Shown: positions 27,140 to 35,151 of the stretch, piece after piece | Layout: every line of letters begins with the position of its first letter | Position numbering within the stretch: position 1 is the stretch's first letter | From: Bacteroidales bacterium UBA4179 | GTDB taxonomy: Bacteria; Bacteroidota; Bacteroidia; Bacteroidales; Dysgonomonadaceae | Reading direction: 5' to 3' | Assembly (NCBI GenBank): GCA_002381125.1 | Contig: DFUT01000024.1 | Location: 1 to 64,000, forward strand | Length of the DNA: 64,000 bases | Position numbers and translations under genes: made by a program | The notes under the pieces: model-generated | What the model saw: only the letters and a program-made list of their open reading frames with translations | What the model was told of the DNA's origin: nothing | Databases searched by the model: none

Positions 27140-27586
27140 TTATTTTACATCTTGAGGAAATTCCCCTTTGACTGCAATGCCAATGCTTCGGGCCGTCCCG
27201 GCAACCATGCGCATTGCTGATCCAATGGTGAAGCAGTTCAAATCGGGCATTTTTTCTTCGGCAATCGTTTTTACCTGATCCCAAGTGATTTCGCCAATTT
27301 TCTTTCGATTGGGTTCCGGTGAACCACTTTTTGCTTTTGTAATTTCCAATAATTGAACAGCAACCGGTGGTGTTTTAACAACAAAATCAAAAGACTTATC
27401 CGAATAGTAAGTAATTATAACGGGTAGTACTTTACCGGCTTTATCTTGAGTTTTGGCATTGAATTGTTTGCAAAACTCCATAATATTAATCCCTTTTGAA
27501 CCTAATGCAGGTCCTACGGGAGGAGAAGGATTTGCAGCTCCTCCTCTGATTTGTAATTTTATTTGTCCGGCAACTTGTTTAGCCAT
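27140..27586 (-). CDS. rplK: 50S ribosomal protein L11
   Basis: A 148-residue protein of the GTPase-associated centre. It contains the N-terminal 'IKLQIRGGAANPSPPVGPALG' motif with the flexible Pro region, and the C-terminal rRNA-binding domain ending 'VAGTARSIGI'. It starts 77 bases after nusG, with no recognisable promoter in between. Confidence 0.98.
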   Translation of the reverse strand: MAKQVAGQIKLQIRGGAANPSPPVGPALGSKGINIMEFCKQFNAKTQDKAGKVLPVIITYYSDKSFDFVVKTPPVAVQLLEITKAKSGSPEPNRKKIGEITWDQVKTIAEEKMPDLNCFTIGSAMRMVAGTARSIGIAVKGEFPQDVK

Positions 27587-27663
27587 TTTTCTTTGATTTA
27601 ATTTTATTACGTTTTTTCAAAACATATCGAAGAATTCACAGATCTGCGTAACCAAACCTGATT

Positions 27664-28206
27664 TTATTCTTTCTCTACTTGCATATAACCCAGCTCAAGT
27701 AGTTGTTTTCTTCCAAAAATCTTTACTACTACTTTGAGTCTTTTTTTCTCTTCATTCACTTCCTCTACTTCGCCGGAGAAATTGCTAAAAGGGCCACTGA
27801 TCACTTTTACGTTTTCGCCAACGTAGTATTTAACATCCAATTCTTCGCCGGCTTCTTCCAATTCGTCCATTGTTCCCAGAATGCGTTTTATTTCGGAATC
27901 TCTGAGAGGTTGGGGATTTGTAGTGCTGGGAAGGAAGCCAACTATATAATTGATGTTTTTAAGGTAGTGAATAACCTCGCCCGTCAGTTCAGCCTCAATA
28001 AGTACATATCCGGGAAGATAAGCACGTTCTTTCATTACCTTCTTCCCGCTACGCACCGTATAGACTTTTTCTGTCGGTATGAGGACTTGAGATACATACT
28101 TCCCTAAATCGGTTTTTTCGATTTCTGATTCCAAGTACTCTTTGACCTTATTTTCTTTTCCGCTAACAGCACGTAACACGTACCACTTTTTTTCGTTATC
28201 AGCCAT
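27664..28206 (-). CDS. nusG: Transcription termination/antitermination factor NusG
   Basis: A 180-residue protein: an NGN domain ('WYVLRAVSGKENKVKEYLE', 'AYLPGYVLIEAELTGEV') and a C-terminal KOW domain ('NVKVISGPFSNFSGEVEEVNE' region). It couples RNA polymerase to Rho or to the ribosome. It lies 16 bases downstream of secE, the usual secE-nusG pair. Confidence 0.98.
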   Translation of the reverse strand: MADNEKKWYVLRAVSGKENKVKEYLESEIEKTDLGKYVSQVLIPTEKVYTVRSGKKVMKERAYLPGYVLIEAELTGEVIHYLKNINYIVGFLPSTTNPQPLRDSEIKRILGTMDELEEAGEELDVKYYVGENVKVISGPFSNFSGEVEEVNEEKKRLKVVVKIFGRKQLLELGYMQVEKE

Positions 28207-28222
28207 TTCTTGTTGTTCAGAA

Positions 28223-28414
28223 TTATAAAATACCGTAGAGAAGTTTTAGTGTCCACTCAAATAGAGAATCCATCGCAAAAACTATGAGCGCAATAATAAG
28301 GGAAGCAATCATTACAATTATTGTGCTGCTTGTCAATTCTTCACGAGTGGGCCAGGATACTTTATAAACAAGTTCGTTATACGCATCCTTGATATATGCA
28401 ATTATTTTTTTCAT
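28223..28414 (-). CDS. secE: Preprotein translocase subunit SecE
   Basis: A 63-residue protein with one transmembrane helix preceded by the conserved amphipathic 'YNELVYKVSWPTREELTSS'. It clamps SecY in the inner-membrane translocon. This short single-helix form is normal outside enterobacteria. It lies between tRNA-Trp and nusG. Confidence 0.96.
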   Translation of the reverse strand: MKKIIAYIKDAYNELVYKVSWPTREELTSSTIIVMIASLIIALIVFAMDSLFEWTLKLLYGIL

Positions 28415-28436
28415 TTAAAATTCGAATCTTTTTAAG

Positions 28437-28510
28437 CACGGGTCGAGAGACTCGAACTCCCGACACCTGGTTTTGGAGACCAGTGCTCTACCAAACTGAG
28501 CTAGACCCGT
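28437..28510 (-). tRNA. tRNA-Trp (CCA)
   Basis: 74 bases. The acceptor stem ACGGGTC/GACCCGT, D-arm GCTC/GAGC, anticodon stem CTGGT/ACCAG with loop CTCCAAA (anticodon CCA) and T-arm with TTCGAGT all fold. The 3' CCA is not encoded. It sits between tuf and secE within the operon. Confidence 0.97.
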
Positions 28511-28576
28511 AAACAACTTAGTTGGCAGACATTGAACATCTCCTACTAAGTTTATTTTCACTGATGGTGATTTTTA

Positions 28577-29764
28577 TCAATCAAGCAACTCGGTAATTTG
28601 TCCTGCACCTACCGTACGGCCACCTTCGCGGATAGCAAAGCGCAGACCCACATTACATGCTACCGGATAAATAAGTTCAACCTTGATGGATACATTATCA
28701 CCGGGCATTACCATTTCTACACCTTCAGGGAGTTCAATTTCTCCTGTAACGTCCAACGTACGGATATAGAATTGAGGACGATAGTGATTGTGGAATGGAG
28801 TGTGACGTCCACCTTCTTCTTTTTTCAGAATATAAACTTCTGCTTTAAATTTAGAGTGAGGCTTCACCTGTCCCGGATGAGCGACAACCATACCACGTTT
28901 AATTTCGTCTTTTTCGATACCGCGAAGCAACAAACCTACGTTATCTCCTGCTTGACCCTGATCGAGAATCTTACGGAACATTTCAACGCCTGTTACTACC
29001 GATTTCCTTCCTTTTGCCCCCAATCCAATGATTTCCACTTCGTCTCCTACTTTTACGATACCGGTTTCGATACGGCCTGTTGCTACTGTCCCTCGACCTG
29101 TGATAGAGAATACGTCTTCCACCGGCATGAGGAAAGGTTTATCGATATCGCGTGGTGGGAGAGGAATCCATTCGTCGACAGCTTTCATCAGTTCCAATAT
29201 TTTTTCTTCCCACTCCGGATTACCGTTCAATGCCCCCAAAGCAGAACCACGGATAACAGGTGTATTGGTACTGTCGAAGTTATAGAAATCGAGCAATTCT
29301 CTCATTTCCATCTCAACCAATTCCAACATTTCTTCGTCGTCGACCAAGTCGCATTTATTTATAAATACGACCAAACGTGGAACGTTTACCTGGCGTGCCA
29401 GAAGAATATGTTCACGTGTTTGAGGCATAGGACCGTCAGTTGCAGCAACAACAATAATTGCACCATCCATTTGGGCGGCACCGGTTACCATGTTTTTTAC
29501 ATAGTCGGCGTGTCCCGGGCAGTCAACGTGTGCATAGTGACGATTTTCAGTTTCGTATTCAACGTGAGAGGTGTTGATGGTTATACCTCTTTCTTTTTCT
29601 TCAGGTGCGTTATCGATTTGGTCAAATGTTTTCACGTCAGAAAGGCCTCTTTCCGCCAAAACTTTGGTAATAGCAGCCGTTAAGGTAGTTTTACCATGAT
29701 CAACGTGACCAATTGTACCGATATTCACATGCGGTTTCGTTCGGTTAAAATGTTCTTTTGCCAT
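28577..29764 (-). CDS. tuf: Elongation factor Tu
   Basis: A 395-residue GTPase that brings aminoacyl-tRNA to the ribosome. G-motifs are intact: 'GHVDHGKTTL' (G1), 'DCPGHADYVKNM' (G3), 'NKCDLVDD' (G4) and 'RGSALGALNG' (G5). It is flanked by tRNA genes on both sides, an arrangement shared by many bacteria. No second tuf copy occurs in the window. Confidence 0.99.
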   Translation of the reverse strand: MAKEHFNRTKPHVNIGTIGHVDHGKTTLTAAITKVLAERGLSDVKTFDQIDNAPEEKERGITINTSHVEYETENRHYAHVDCPGHADYVKNMVTGAAQMDGAIIVVAATDGPMPQTREHILLARQVNVPRLVVFINKCDLVDDEEMLELVEMEMRELLDFYNFDSTNTPVIRGSALGALNGNPEWEEKILELMKAVDEWIPLPPRDIDKPFLMPVEDVFSITGRGTVATGRIETGIVKVGDEVEIIGLGAKGRKSVVTGVEMFRKILDQGQAGDNVGLLLRGIEKDEIKRGMVVAHPGQVKPHSKFKAEVYILKKEEGGRHTPFHNHYRPQFYIRTLDVTGEIELPEGVEMVMPGDNVSIKVELIYPVACNVGLRFAIREGGRTVGAGQITELLD

Positions 29765-29866
29765 AAAAAATATTCTTATTAGTTAGATTAATGTTTGTAT
29801 TTCCTTTTTAAAAATGGTTTTTTTTGATAAAAACTCCTTGTTTGGAATTGTTTTAGAAAGCCATTG

Positions 29867-29938
<72 letters not shown>

Positions 29939-29943
29939 AGAAG

Positions 29944-30016
29944 AGCGGAAGACGGGACTCAAACCCGCGACCCTCAGCTTGGAAGGCTAATGCTCTATCG
30001 ACTGAGCTACTTCCGC
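29944..30016 (-). tRNA. tRNA-Gly (UCC) with altered elbow bases
   Basis: 73 bases. Acceptor GCGGAAG/CTTCCGC is perfect; anticodon stem TTAGC/GCTGA with loop CTTCCAA (anticodon TCC). The D-loop AGTCGATA has A at position 19 and the T-loop TTTGAGT has T at position 56, replacing the near-universal G19 and C56. Confidence 0.95.
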
Positions 30017-30085
30017 AAAATGGTAAAAATTGATGAATCGATAGTTCTTTCATTTACATCAATAATTATCCTTTATGCTTTTTTG

Positions 30086-30167
30086 TGGGCAGTGATGGAT
30101 TCGAACCACCGAAGGCTACGCCAGCTGAGTTACAGTCAGCTCCATTTGTCCACTCTGGTAACTGCCC
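30086..30167 (-). tRNA. tRNA-Tyr (GUA)
   Basis: 82 bases, class II with a long variable arm (about 14 bases). Acceptor GGGCAGT/ACTGCCC; anticodon stem GCTGA/TCAGC with loop CTGTAAC (anticodon GTA); T-loop TTCGAAT. Confidence 0.97.
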
Positions 30168-30240
30168 TTTTATATTTATTTGATTATATATCAGCGAGAT
30201 AACTCTTTATCGCCTGATTTTATTTTTTCAATCCCGGCTG

Positions 30241-30314
30241 AGCCTCTTGTCGGATTCGAACCAACGACCCCGAGATTACAAATCACGTGCTCTGGCCAAC
30301 TGAGCTAAAGAGGC
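30241..30314 (-). tRNA. tRNA-Thr (UGU)
   Basis: 74 bases. Acceptor GCCTCTT/AAGAGGC perfect; anticodon loop TTTGTAA (anticodon TGT); T-loop TTCGAAT. The anticodon stem CGTGA/TCTCG has a T-T mismatch at 29-41. It is the first gene of the tRNA-tuf-secE-nusG-rpl-rpo transcript. Confidence 0.96.
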
Positions 30315-30332
30315 TTATTTCCTTATTATTAG

Positions 30333-30360
30333 CGTTTCTTATTCATAGAATAGAGAAACG
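30333..30360 (-). promoter_or_regulatory. 5'-leader hairpin of the tRNA-tuf operon
   Basis: A 12-bp stem with one bulged base and a 3-base loop (30333-30344 with 30348-30360). It lies right at the predicted transcript start and ends about 19 bases before the first tRNA. It may serve processing of the 5' end. Confidence 0.5.
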
Positions 30361-30364
30361 GTCG

Positions 30365-30394
30365 CAAAGGTAGTAATATTTTTTCGATTACCAA
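30365..30394 (-). promoter_or_regulatory. Promoter of the tRNA-tuf-secE-nusG-rpl-rpo operon
   Basis: Minus-strand TTG (30394-30392), 19 bases, then TACCTTTG (30372-30365): a full match to the Bacteroidota promoter. It is 50 bases upstream of tRNA-Thr(UGU). No other convincing promoter was found down to rpoC. Confidence 0.8.
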
Positions 30395-30504
30395 AAAAAT
30401 GGGATTAATTTTTACTCCGGAAATTGTTGGTGGTAAATTTATTTATCTGCTTCATACTTAAACGAGGAGATTAATGAAAAAAAAATTGTATAAGACGAAA
30501 AATA

Positions 30505-30531
30505 GCGGGAGGCTCTTTATCCGGCCCCCGC
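30505..30531 (-). terminator. Terminator after dnaJ
   Basis: A GC-rich stem (GCGGG/CCCGC outer, then GGC/GCC, with one bulge), followed on the minus strand by TATTTTT. It lies 25 bases past the dnaJ stop. Confidence 0.8.
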
Positions 30532-30555
30532 GATTTATTTTTGCTGAATCAGCAA

Positions 30556-31716
30556 TTAATTGAACATTTTTTTGAATTTATCGAAGACGTTTCTTTTCGC
30601 TGCGTTTGATGGCGTAAAGTTCGATGATTTGTTCATTTGTGAAAGAGCTTTTTTTTCACTTTCGCTCAATGTTTCGGGAACATATACATTTACGTTGATT
30701 AATTGGTCGCCTGTTCCATATCCATTTACCGACGGAAGTCCTTTATTTCGTAGTCGCAATACTTTTCCGGGTTGCGTACCGGGTTCGATTTTTATTTTGG
30801 CTACTCCGTCTATAGTTGGTACCTCAACTGTTCCACCCAATGCGGCAGTTGGGAAACTGATAAATAGATTGTAAATTACGTCGTTCCCGCTGCGGATCAG
30901 GTTTGGATCCTCCTCTTCTTCGATTACGACCAGTAAATCGCCTTTAACACCTCCTCTTCGTGCGGCATTTCCTTCACCCGATATGGTTAATTGCATTCCT
31001 GCGGATACTCCGGCGGGAATGTTGATGGAAATAATCTCTTCTTCTCGTACAATACCTTCGCCGTTACAGTGAGAACATTTGTTTGTAATTATTTTCCCTT
31101 CGCCATTGCATGTTGGGCAGGTAGTTGTTGATTGCATTTGTCCAAAGATGGTATTGGTTATGCGTGTTACCACACCTGAACCTTTACACGTCTGACAAGT
31201 GGTAACCGAATTGCCGTTTTCCGAACCGTTACCGTTACAATATGTGCATGTTACATATTTTTTTACTTTTATTTTTTTCTCAACTCCGGTAAGGATTTCT
31301 TTTAGGTTTACCTTCACTTTTACCCGAAGATCGGATCCCCGGTTTGTACGTCGACCGGTACGTGATGATCCGAATCCGCCAAAATTGCCGAATCCTCCGA
31401 AACCTCCGAAGTTGCCGAAAATATCTCCAAATTGTGAGAAAATATCTTCCATTGACATTCCGCCACCGAAACCGCTTCCTGTGGTTCCGTTAACTCCGGC
31501 ATGTCCAAACCGATCGTACCGTGCACGTTTGTCTGTATCGCTTAAAACTTCATATGCCTCAGCTGCTTCTTTGAATCGCTCTTCCGCTTTTTTATTTCCC
31601 GGATTTCTGTCGGGATGATATTCGAGTGCTTTTTTGCGGTATGCTTTTTTTATTTCTTCAGCTGTTGCTGTACGAGGTACCTCAAGTATTTCGTAATAAT
31701 CTCTTTTTTCTGTCAT
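30556..31716 (-). CDS. dnaJ: Chaperone protein DnaJ
   Basis: A 386-residue Hsp40 co-chaperone of DnaK: J domain with HPD in 'ALEYHPDRNPGNK' (about residues 31-43), a Gly/Phe-rich linker ('GNFGGFGGFGNFGGFG'), four zinc-binding CxxCxGxG repeats (CTYCNGNG, CQTCKGSG, CPTCNGEG, CSHCNGEG) and the C-terminal substrate domain. It starts 2 bases after grpE, so they are cotranscribed. DnaK is not in the window. Confidence 0.98.
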   Translation of the reverse strand: MTEKRDYYEILEVPRTATAEEIKKAYRKKALEYHPDRNPGNKKAEERFKEAAEAYEVLSDTDKRARYDRFGHAGVNGTTGSGFGGGMSMEDIFSQFGDIFGNFGGFGGFGNFGGFGSSRTGRRTNRGSDLRVKVKVNLKEILTGVEKKIKVKKYVTCTYCNGNGSENGNSVTTCQTCKGSGVVTRITNTIFGQMQSTTTCPTCNGEGKIITNKCSHCNGEGIVREEEIISINIPAGVSAGMQLTISGEGNAARRGGVKGDLLVVIEEEEDPNLIRSGNDVIYNLFISFPTAALGGTVEVPTIDGVAKIKIEPGTQPGKVLRLRNKGLPSVNGYGTGDQLINVNVYVPETLSESEKKALSQMNKSSNFTPSNAAKRNVFDKFKKMFN

Positions 31717-31718
31717 AA

Positions 31719-32318
31719 TTATTCACCCACAATTACCTTTGGGAAACGGATCACTTTATCGTTTAACGTGTATCCCTTTTGAACAAGATCTATTACTATT
31801 CCTTCCTGCGATTCTTCGGGAGCAGGAATGGTCCCAACCGCTTCAAATTTTTCAGGGTCGAAGGGTTGTCCTATTGCTTCGATCTCTTTTATTCCGTGTT
31901 GCCGAAGAAAATTCAAAAATTTATTATATATCAAATCGATTCCTTCCAGGAGTGCTTCCTTGTCATCGCTTTTGTGTAACGCAGCTATAGCACGTTCAAA
32001 ATCGTCAATGAGAGGAATAATGTCGCTAAGTACTTTTTCACCTCCACTTTTTATAATATCGGCTTTTTCTCTTAGCGTGCGTTTGCGATAATTATCGTAA
32101 TCGGCAAAAAGACGAATATATTTCTCGTTCAATTCATCGTATTTTTGCTGGAGTTTCTGCTGTTTATCCTGTTCGGAAGTTTGTGTTTTTTCTTTCTCGT
32201 CTGACAGATTGTCGTTTATTGTCGTATTTTTTTCTTCCTCGGCAGGAGAAGCTGTTTTTTTCATTTTCTCGCGATCTTGTGGATCGTTATATTTTTTGTT
32301 TTCTTTTTCCATAATCAT
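31719..32318 (-). CDS. grpE: Nucleotide exchange factor GrpE
   Basis: A 199-residue protein with a charged, low-complexity N-terminus, a long coiled coil ('LQQKYDELNEKYIRLFADYDNYRKR' region) and the C-terminal beta domain ('GIKEIEAIGQPFDPEKFEAV'). It releases ADP from DnaK. Start at 32318 or, equally possible, the ATG two codons later. A weak -7-like TTAATTTG lies about 30 bases upstream; no CIRCE element is seen. Confidence 0.97.
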   Translation of the reverse strand: MIMEKENKKYNDPQDREKMKKTASPAEEEKNTTINDNLSDEKEKTQTSEQDKQQKLQQKYDELNEKYIRLFADYDNYRKRTLREKADIIKSGGEKVLSDIIPLIDDFERAIAALHKSDDKEALLEGIDLIYNKFLNFLRQHGIKEIEAIGQPFDPEKFEAVGTIPAPEESQEGIVIDLVQKGYTLNDKVIRFPKVIVGE

Positions 32319-32456
32319 TTTTATAAGTGTACGATATAATATTGCAAATTAATATAATGGGTTATATCTTTTTAAAAATGAAATTGCACGCTTTACTTAC
32401 AGCAAATATCTTGCCAAACATGCATCAAGATAAAAAGGTGTGGACTATTTCGGGAT

Positions 32457-32993
32457 TCAGAGAAAAAGTGTACACCATTCATCGAATATGGCAACTTGGT
32501 GTTTACCATGTTTTGCCAGACTTTGTCGTATTTTTTTGATGGATTTTTCTTTTCCGGGATGCGATTTCGAATAAAATTTATCTGCAAAACAAATGATTTT
32601 TTCTTCCATACTCACGGGGACCATATCACGATGGGGTAGCGGCAGATTATTTTCAATAATCATTTCAAGGGTAATTCCTGTGCCTGTATGTCGTTCACAG
32701 ACAAGGCCATGTTTGGGATAGCCCTCGCTTATCATTAATTCGTTTCCTAAATATCCATGACAAATATATGGATATTTTCCGTAACAGCCAATGTGGGGTG
32801 CATGTGTCTTGAAAATACCGATATCGTGCAACATGGCGGCCTCTTCTATAAATTGCACATCGACAGCCAATTCAGGGTGTTTATGGACGATAGAAAGGGC
32901 TTTTTTTGCGACATCGGTTGCGTGCGACATGAAGATATTGTATGATTTAGTCCCTTTTTTATAGTATTTATCAATAATGAGCTGTGTGTCCAT
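32457..32993 (-). CDS. HD (HDIG) domain phosphohydrolase
   Basis: A 178-residue single-domain protein with the HD metal ligands: His24 ('MSHATDVAKKAL'), His56-Asp57 in 'AAMLHDIGIF', and a later Asp in 'IICFADKFYSK'. It matches the HDIG group of uncharacterised hydrolases; nucleotide or phosphate-ester substrates are typical of the superfamily, but the substrate here is unknown. It has its own promoter, upstream of grpE-dnaJ and in the same orientation. Confidence 0.9.
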   Translation of the reverse strand: MDTQLIIDKYYKKGTKSYNIFMSHATDVAKKALSIVHKHPELAVDVQFIEEAAMLHDIGIFKTHAPHIGCYGKYPYICHGYLGNELMISEGYPKHGLVCERHTGTGITLEMIIENNLPLPHRDMVPVSMEEKIICFADKFYSKSHPGKEKSIKKIRQSLAKHGKHQVAIFDEWCTLFL

Positions 32994-33028
32994 TCACTTT
33001 TCAATACTTATTATTCCATTGATTTTTG

Positions 33029-33059
33029 CAAAGATAGGGGGCTAAAGGATATTTTGCAA
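33029..33059 (-). promoter_or_regulatory. Promoter of the HD hydrolase gene
   Basis: Minus-strand TTG (33059-33057), 20 bases, then TATCTTTG (33036-33029). The leader to the start at 32993 is about 29 bases. Confidence 0.75.
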
Positions 33060-33068
33060 GGATTAAAA

Positions 33069-34010
33069 TTACAACGGTACTACAAATTTTTTTAACGAAA
33101 CATCCAACAACGACCGAGGAACAGCTTCCTTTACTTCGTTTTCAATAATAGTGAGCATTCGTTTGCGCGGATATTCTTTGTGGGTGATAAGACTTATTTC
33201 ACGTACGGGAGTACTGTTCTTGAATGGGCGAACATTTTTTTTCTGTTTCTCGCTCAGATTTTCGATTGCCATTTCGGGAATCACTGTCAGCCCATCATTT
33301 GTGTCGACAATATTGATAAGTGTATCGATACTTCCTGCTTCGTAGGAAAAAATCGGATGATTTTTCCTTTTCTTTCTCATATTGCATAAATGTAATATTT
33401 GTGTTCGGAAACAATGCACCTCATCCAAGAGCCAAAGACGGGTCGTATTCAGATCGTTTTCATTCAAAGCCGTTTTTGCGTACAGGGGTTTTTCTTTTGG
33501 AGAAACATAGGCATAGAACTTTTCGTAATACAGGGGACGTTCTGAGATATGTTCCTCGTTTAGTGGCGTTGCCAGAATTGCTCCATCCAGTGTGCCTTTT
33601 AATACTTGATGCAATATCTGATTTGTTGTTAGTTCATTGACAACTATTTTAATATCAAAACGGTGATATTGATGTACTCGCATCAACCTTGGCAACAAGT
33701 AGGTAGAAACGGTCGGAATTATTCCTAAATGGAAAGTACCCTTTACAATACCCTTTTCTTCTTGAATGATTTCTTTGATTCGGTTAATCTGAGCGAGTGC
33801 AATACGCGCTTGACTGATGATTTGAACCCCAATTTCCGTAGGTTGAACAGGCAGCTGTGTGCGGTCGAATATTTTCACCCCCAACTCATCTTCCAGTTTT
33901 TGAATCATCATACTTAATGTAGGTTGTGTTACAAAAGAAGCCTCGGCAGCTTTAGAAAAATGGCGATAATTATCTACGGCTATAATGTATTCGAGTTGCT
34001 GGATATTCAT
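33069..34010 (-). CDS. oxyR: OxyR-type LysR family peroxide sensor
   Basis: A 313-residue LysR regulator: N-terminal winged helix ('MNIQQLEYIIAVDNYRHFSK', 'VTQPTLSMMIQKLEDELG') and an effector domain with redox cysteines C200 and C209 in 'DEVHCFRTQILHLC'. The His-Cys-x8-Cys spacing equals that of E. coli OxyR Cys199/Cys208, supporting H2O2 sensing by disulfide formation. Its ATG overlaps the stop of the DHOD-like gene by 4 bases (ATGA), so the two are translationally coupled. No katG, ahpCF or dps is adjacent. Confidence 0.93.
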   Translation of the reverse strand: MNIQQLEYIIAVDNYRHFSKAAEASFVTQPTLSMMIQKLEDELGVKIFDRTQLPVQPTEIGVQIISQARIALAQINRIKEIIQEEKGIVKGTFHLGIIPTVSTYLLPRLMRVHQYHRFDIKIVVNELTTNQILHQVLKGTLDGAILATPLNEEHISERPLYYEKFYAYVSPKEKPLYAKTALNENDLNTTRLWLLDEVHCFRTQILHLCNMRKKRKNHPIFSYEAGSIDTLINIVDTNDGLTVIPEMAIENLSEKQKKNVRPFKNSTPVREISLITHKEYPRKRMLTIIENEVKEAVPRSLLDVSLKKFVVPL

Positions 34011-34987
34011 TGTCGTTTATAGTTCGAAAAATATTTCATAAACTGAACCCGCTCGTATAAAGCCGGACTGGCGATATTGGCGTAATTGAGTTTGCCTTTA
34101 AATTCGGAAAGACTTTCGTAATTATGCTGTTCCATCCATTCTTCCATATATGTAAGCATGTTGCCGACAATGTTGGGCCCTTTTTGATACAACACACTGC
34201 ATAGTTGAATAGCGCTTGCTCCGGCTAAAATGCCTTTAATGGCATCTTCCCATGAATGTATGCCATAGGAGCATGCGATGTCACATTCGGGAACTTTTCC
34301 CGAAACAATGGCTGTCCAGCGTAATGTGTCGGCAAAATCCGAAGGATTGCTGAATACGGGTCCCGGAACAATTTGTTCCTTATCTATATCGATATCGAGC
34401 TGATAAAAGCGATTAAACAAAACCATTCCGTTAGCCCCCAGTGCTTTCAATTTTTTTACCAAACCCGGTAAATTGCTAATGGTTTTTCCCATTTTTACGA
34501 CAATGGGAATATGAACGGATTTTTTCAGCTCTCTTACTACGTTTTGATGGAACTCTTCCAAATAATTATCGGGGAATTCGCCGGCATTGAGGAGGAAGAT
34601 GTTGAGTTCAATCGCATCGGCTCCTGCAGCTTCGATGTTTTTGGCAAATTCTGTCCATTGGCTTAATTTGTAACAGTTAATGCTGGCAATAATCGGGATA
34701 TTGCACGACGCTTTGGCCGAACGGATAAGATCGAGGTAGTTGCCTACATGATTCATTTTTACATACGTATTGATGTAATCGACAGCTTCAGGATAATCGG
34801 AAGTGAGGCTCAACTTTTTCGAATAACTTTCGATTTGTTCTTCAAAAAGCGATTTCAATACCACAGCACCCACTCCTGCTTTCTCAAGCTCTTTTATTTT
34901 ATTCAATGAATTGGTCAAACCGCTGCTTCCTGCAACGAGTGGATTTTTCAATGTAAGTCCGGCGAAGTTTGTTCGTAAATCGGGCAT
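34007..34987 (-). CDS. Dihydroorotate dehydrogenase-like flavoprotein, probably lacking DHOD activity
   Basis: A 326-residue TIM-barrel protein of the DHOD family ('NFAGLTLKNPLVAGSSGLTN', 'GAGADAIELN'-type strand, 'PIVVKMGKT' FMN-binding Lys). In true DHODs the active-site loop after 'ELN' has a catalytic Cys (class 1) or Ser (class 2). Here the corresponding segment is 'ELNIFLLNAGEF' (127-138), with neither. This matches the DHOD-like subgroup that binds FMN but is thought not to oxidise dihydroorotate. Coupling to oxyR suggests a redox role, which is inference. Confidence 0.9.
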   Translation of the reverse strand: MPDLRTNFAGLTLKNPLVAGSSGLTNSLNKIKELEKAGVGAVVLKSLFEEQIESYSKKLSLTSDYPEAVDYINTYVKMNHVGNYLDLIRSAKASCNIPIIASINCYKLSQWTEFAKNIEAAGADAIELNIFLLNAGEFPDNYLEEFHQNVVRELKKSVHIPIVVKMGKTISNLPGLVKKLKALGANGMVLFNRFYQLDIDIDKEQIVPGPVFSNPSDFADTLRWTAIVSGKVPECDIACSYGIHSWEDAIKGILAGASAIQLCSVLYQKGPNIVGNMLTYMEEWMEQHNYESLSEFKGKLNYANIASPALYERVQFMKYFSNYKRQ

Positions 34988-35031
34988 TTCAATACTTGTT
35001 TGTCTTTTTTTTGAGATTTCAATAAGTTAAA

Positions 35032-35039
35032 CAAAAGTA
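35032..35039 (-). promoter_or_regulatory. -7 element of the DHOD-like/oxyR operon
   Basis: Minus-strand TACTTTTG matches TAnnTTTG, 45 bases upstream of the DHOD-like start. No -33 TTG is visible at the right distance. Confidence 0.5.
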
Positions 35040-35151
35040 CGCTTTTTATTGATAAAAAGAATTATTTCATGTGGAATTATAAATATAATTCACGAAGGTT
35101 TGTTTCATAATCACATCTTCAAGGAGATGGTGATTTTGGCATACTCATATT

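Noticed and set aside
28598..29683. 361-codon open frame opposite tuf
   Set aside because: Antisense shadow of EF-Tu with Cys/Phe-rich composition and no domain.
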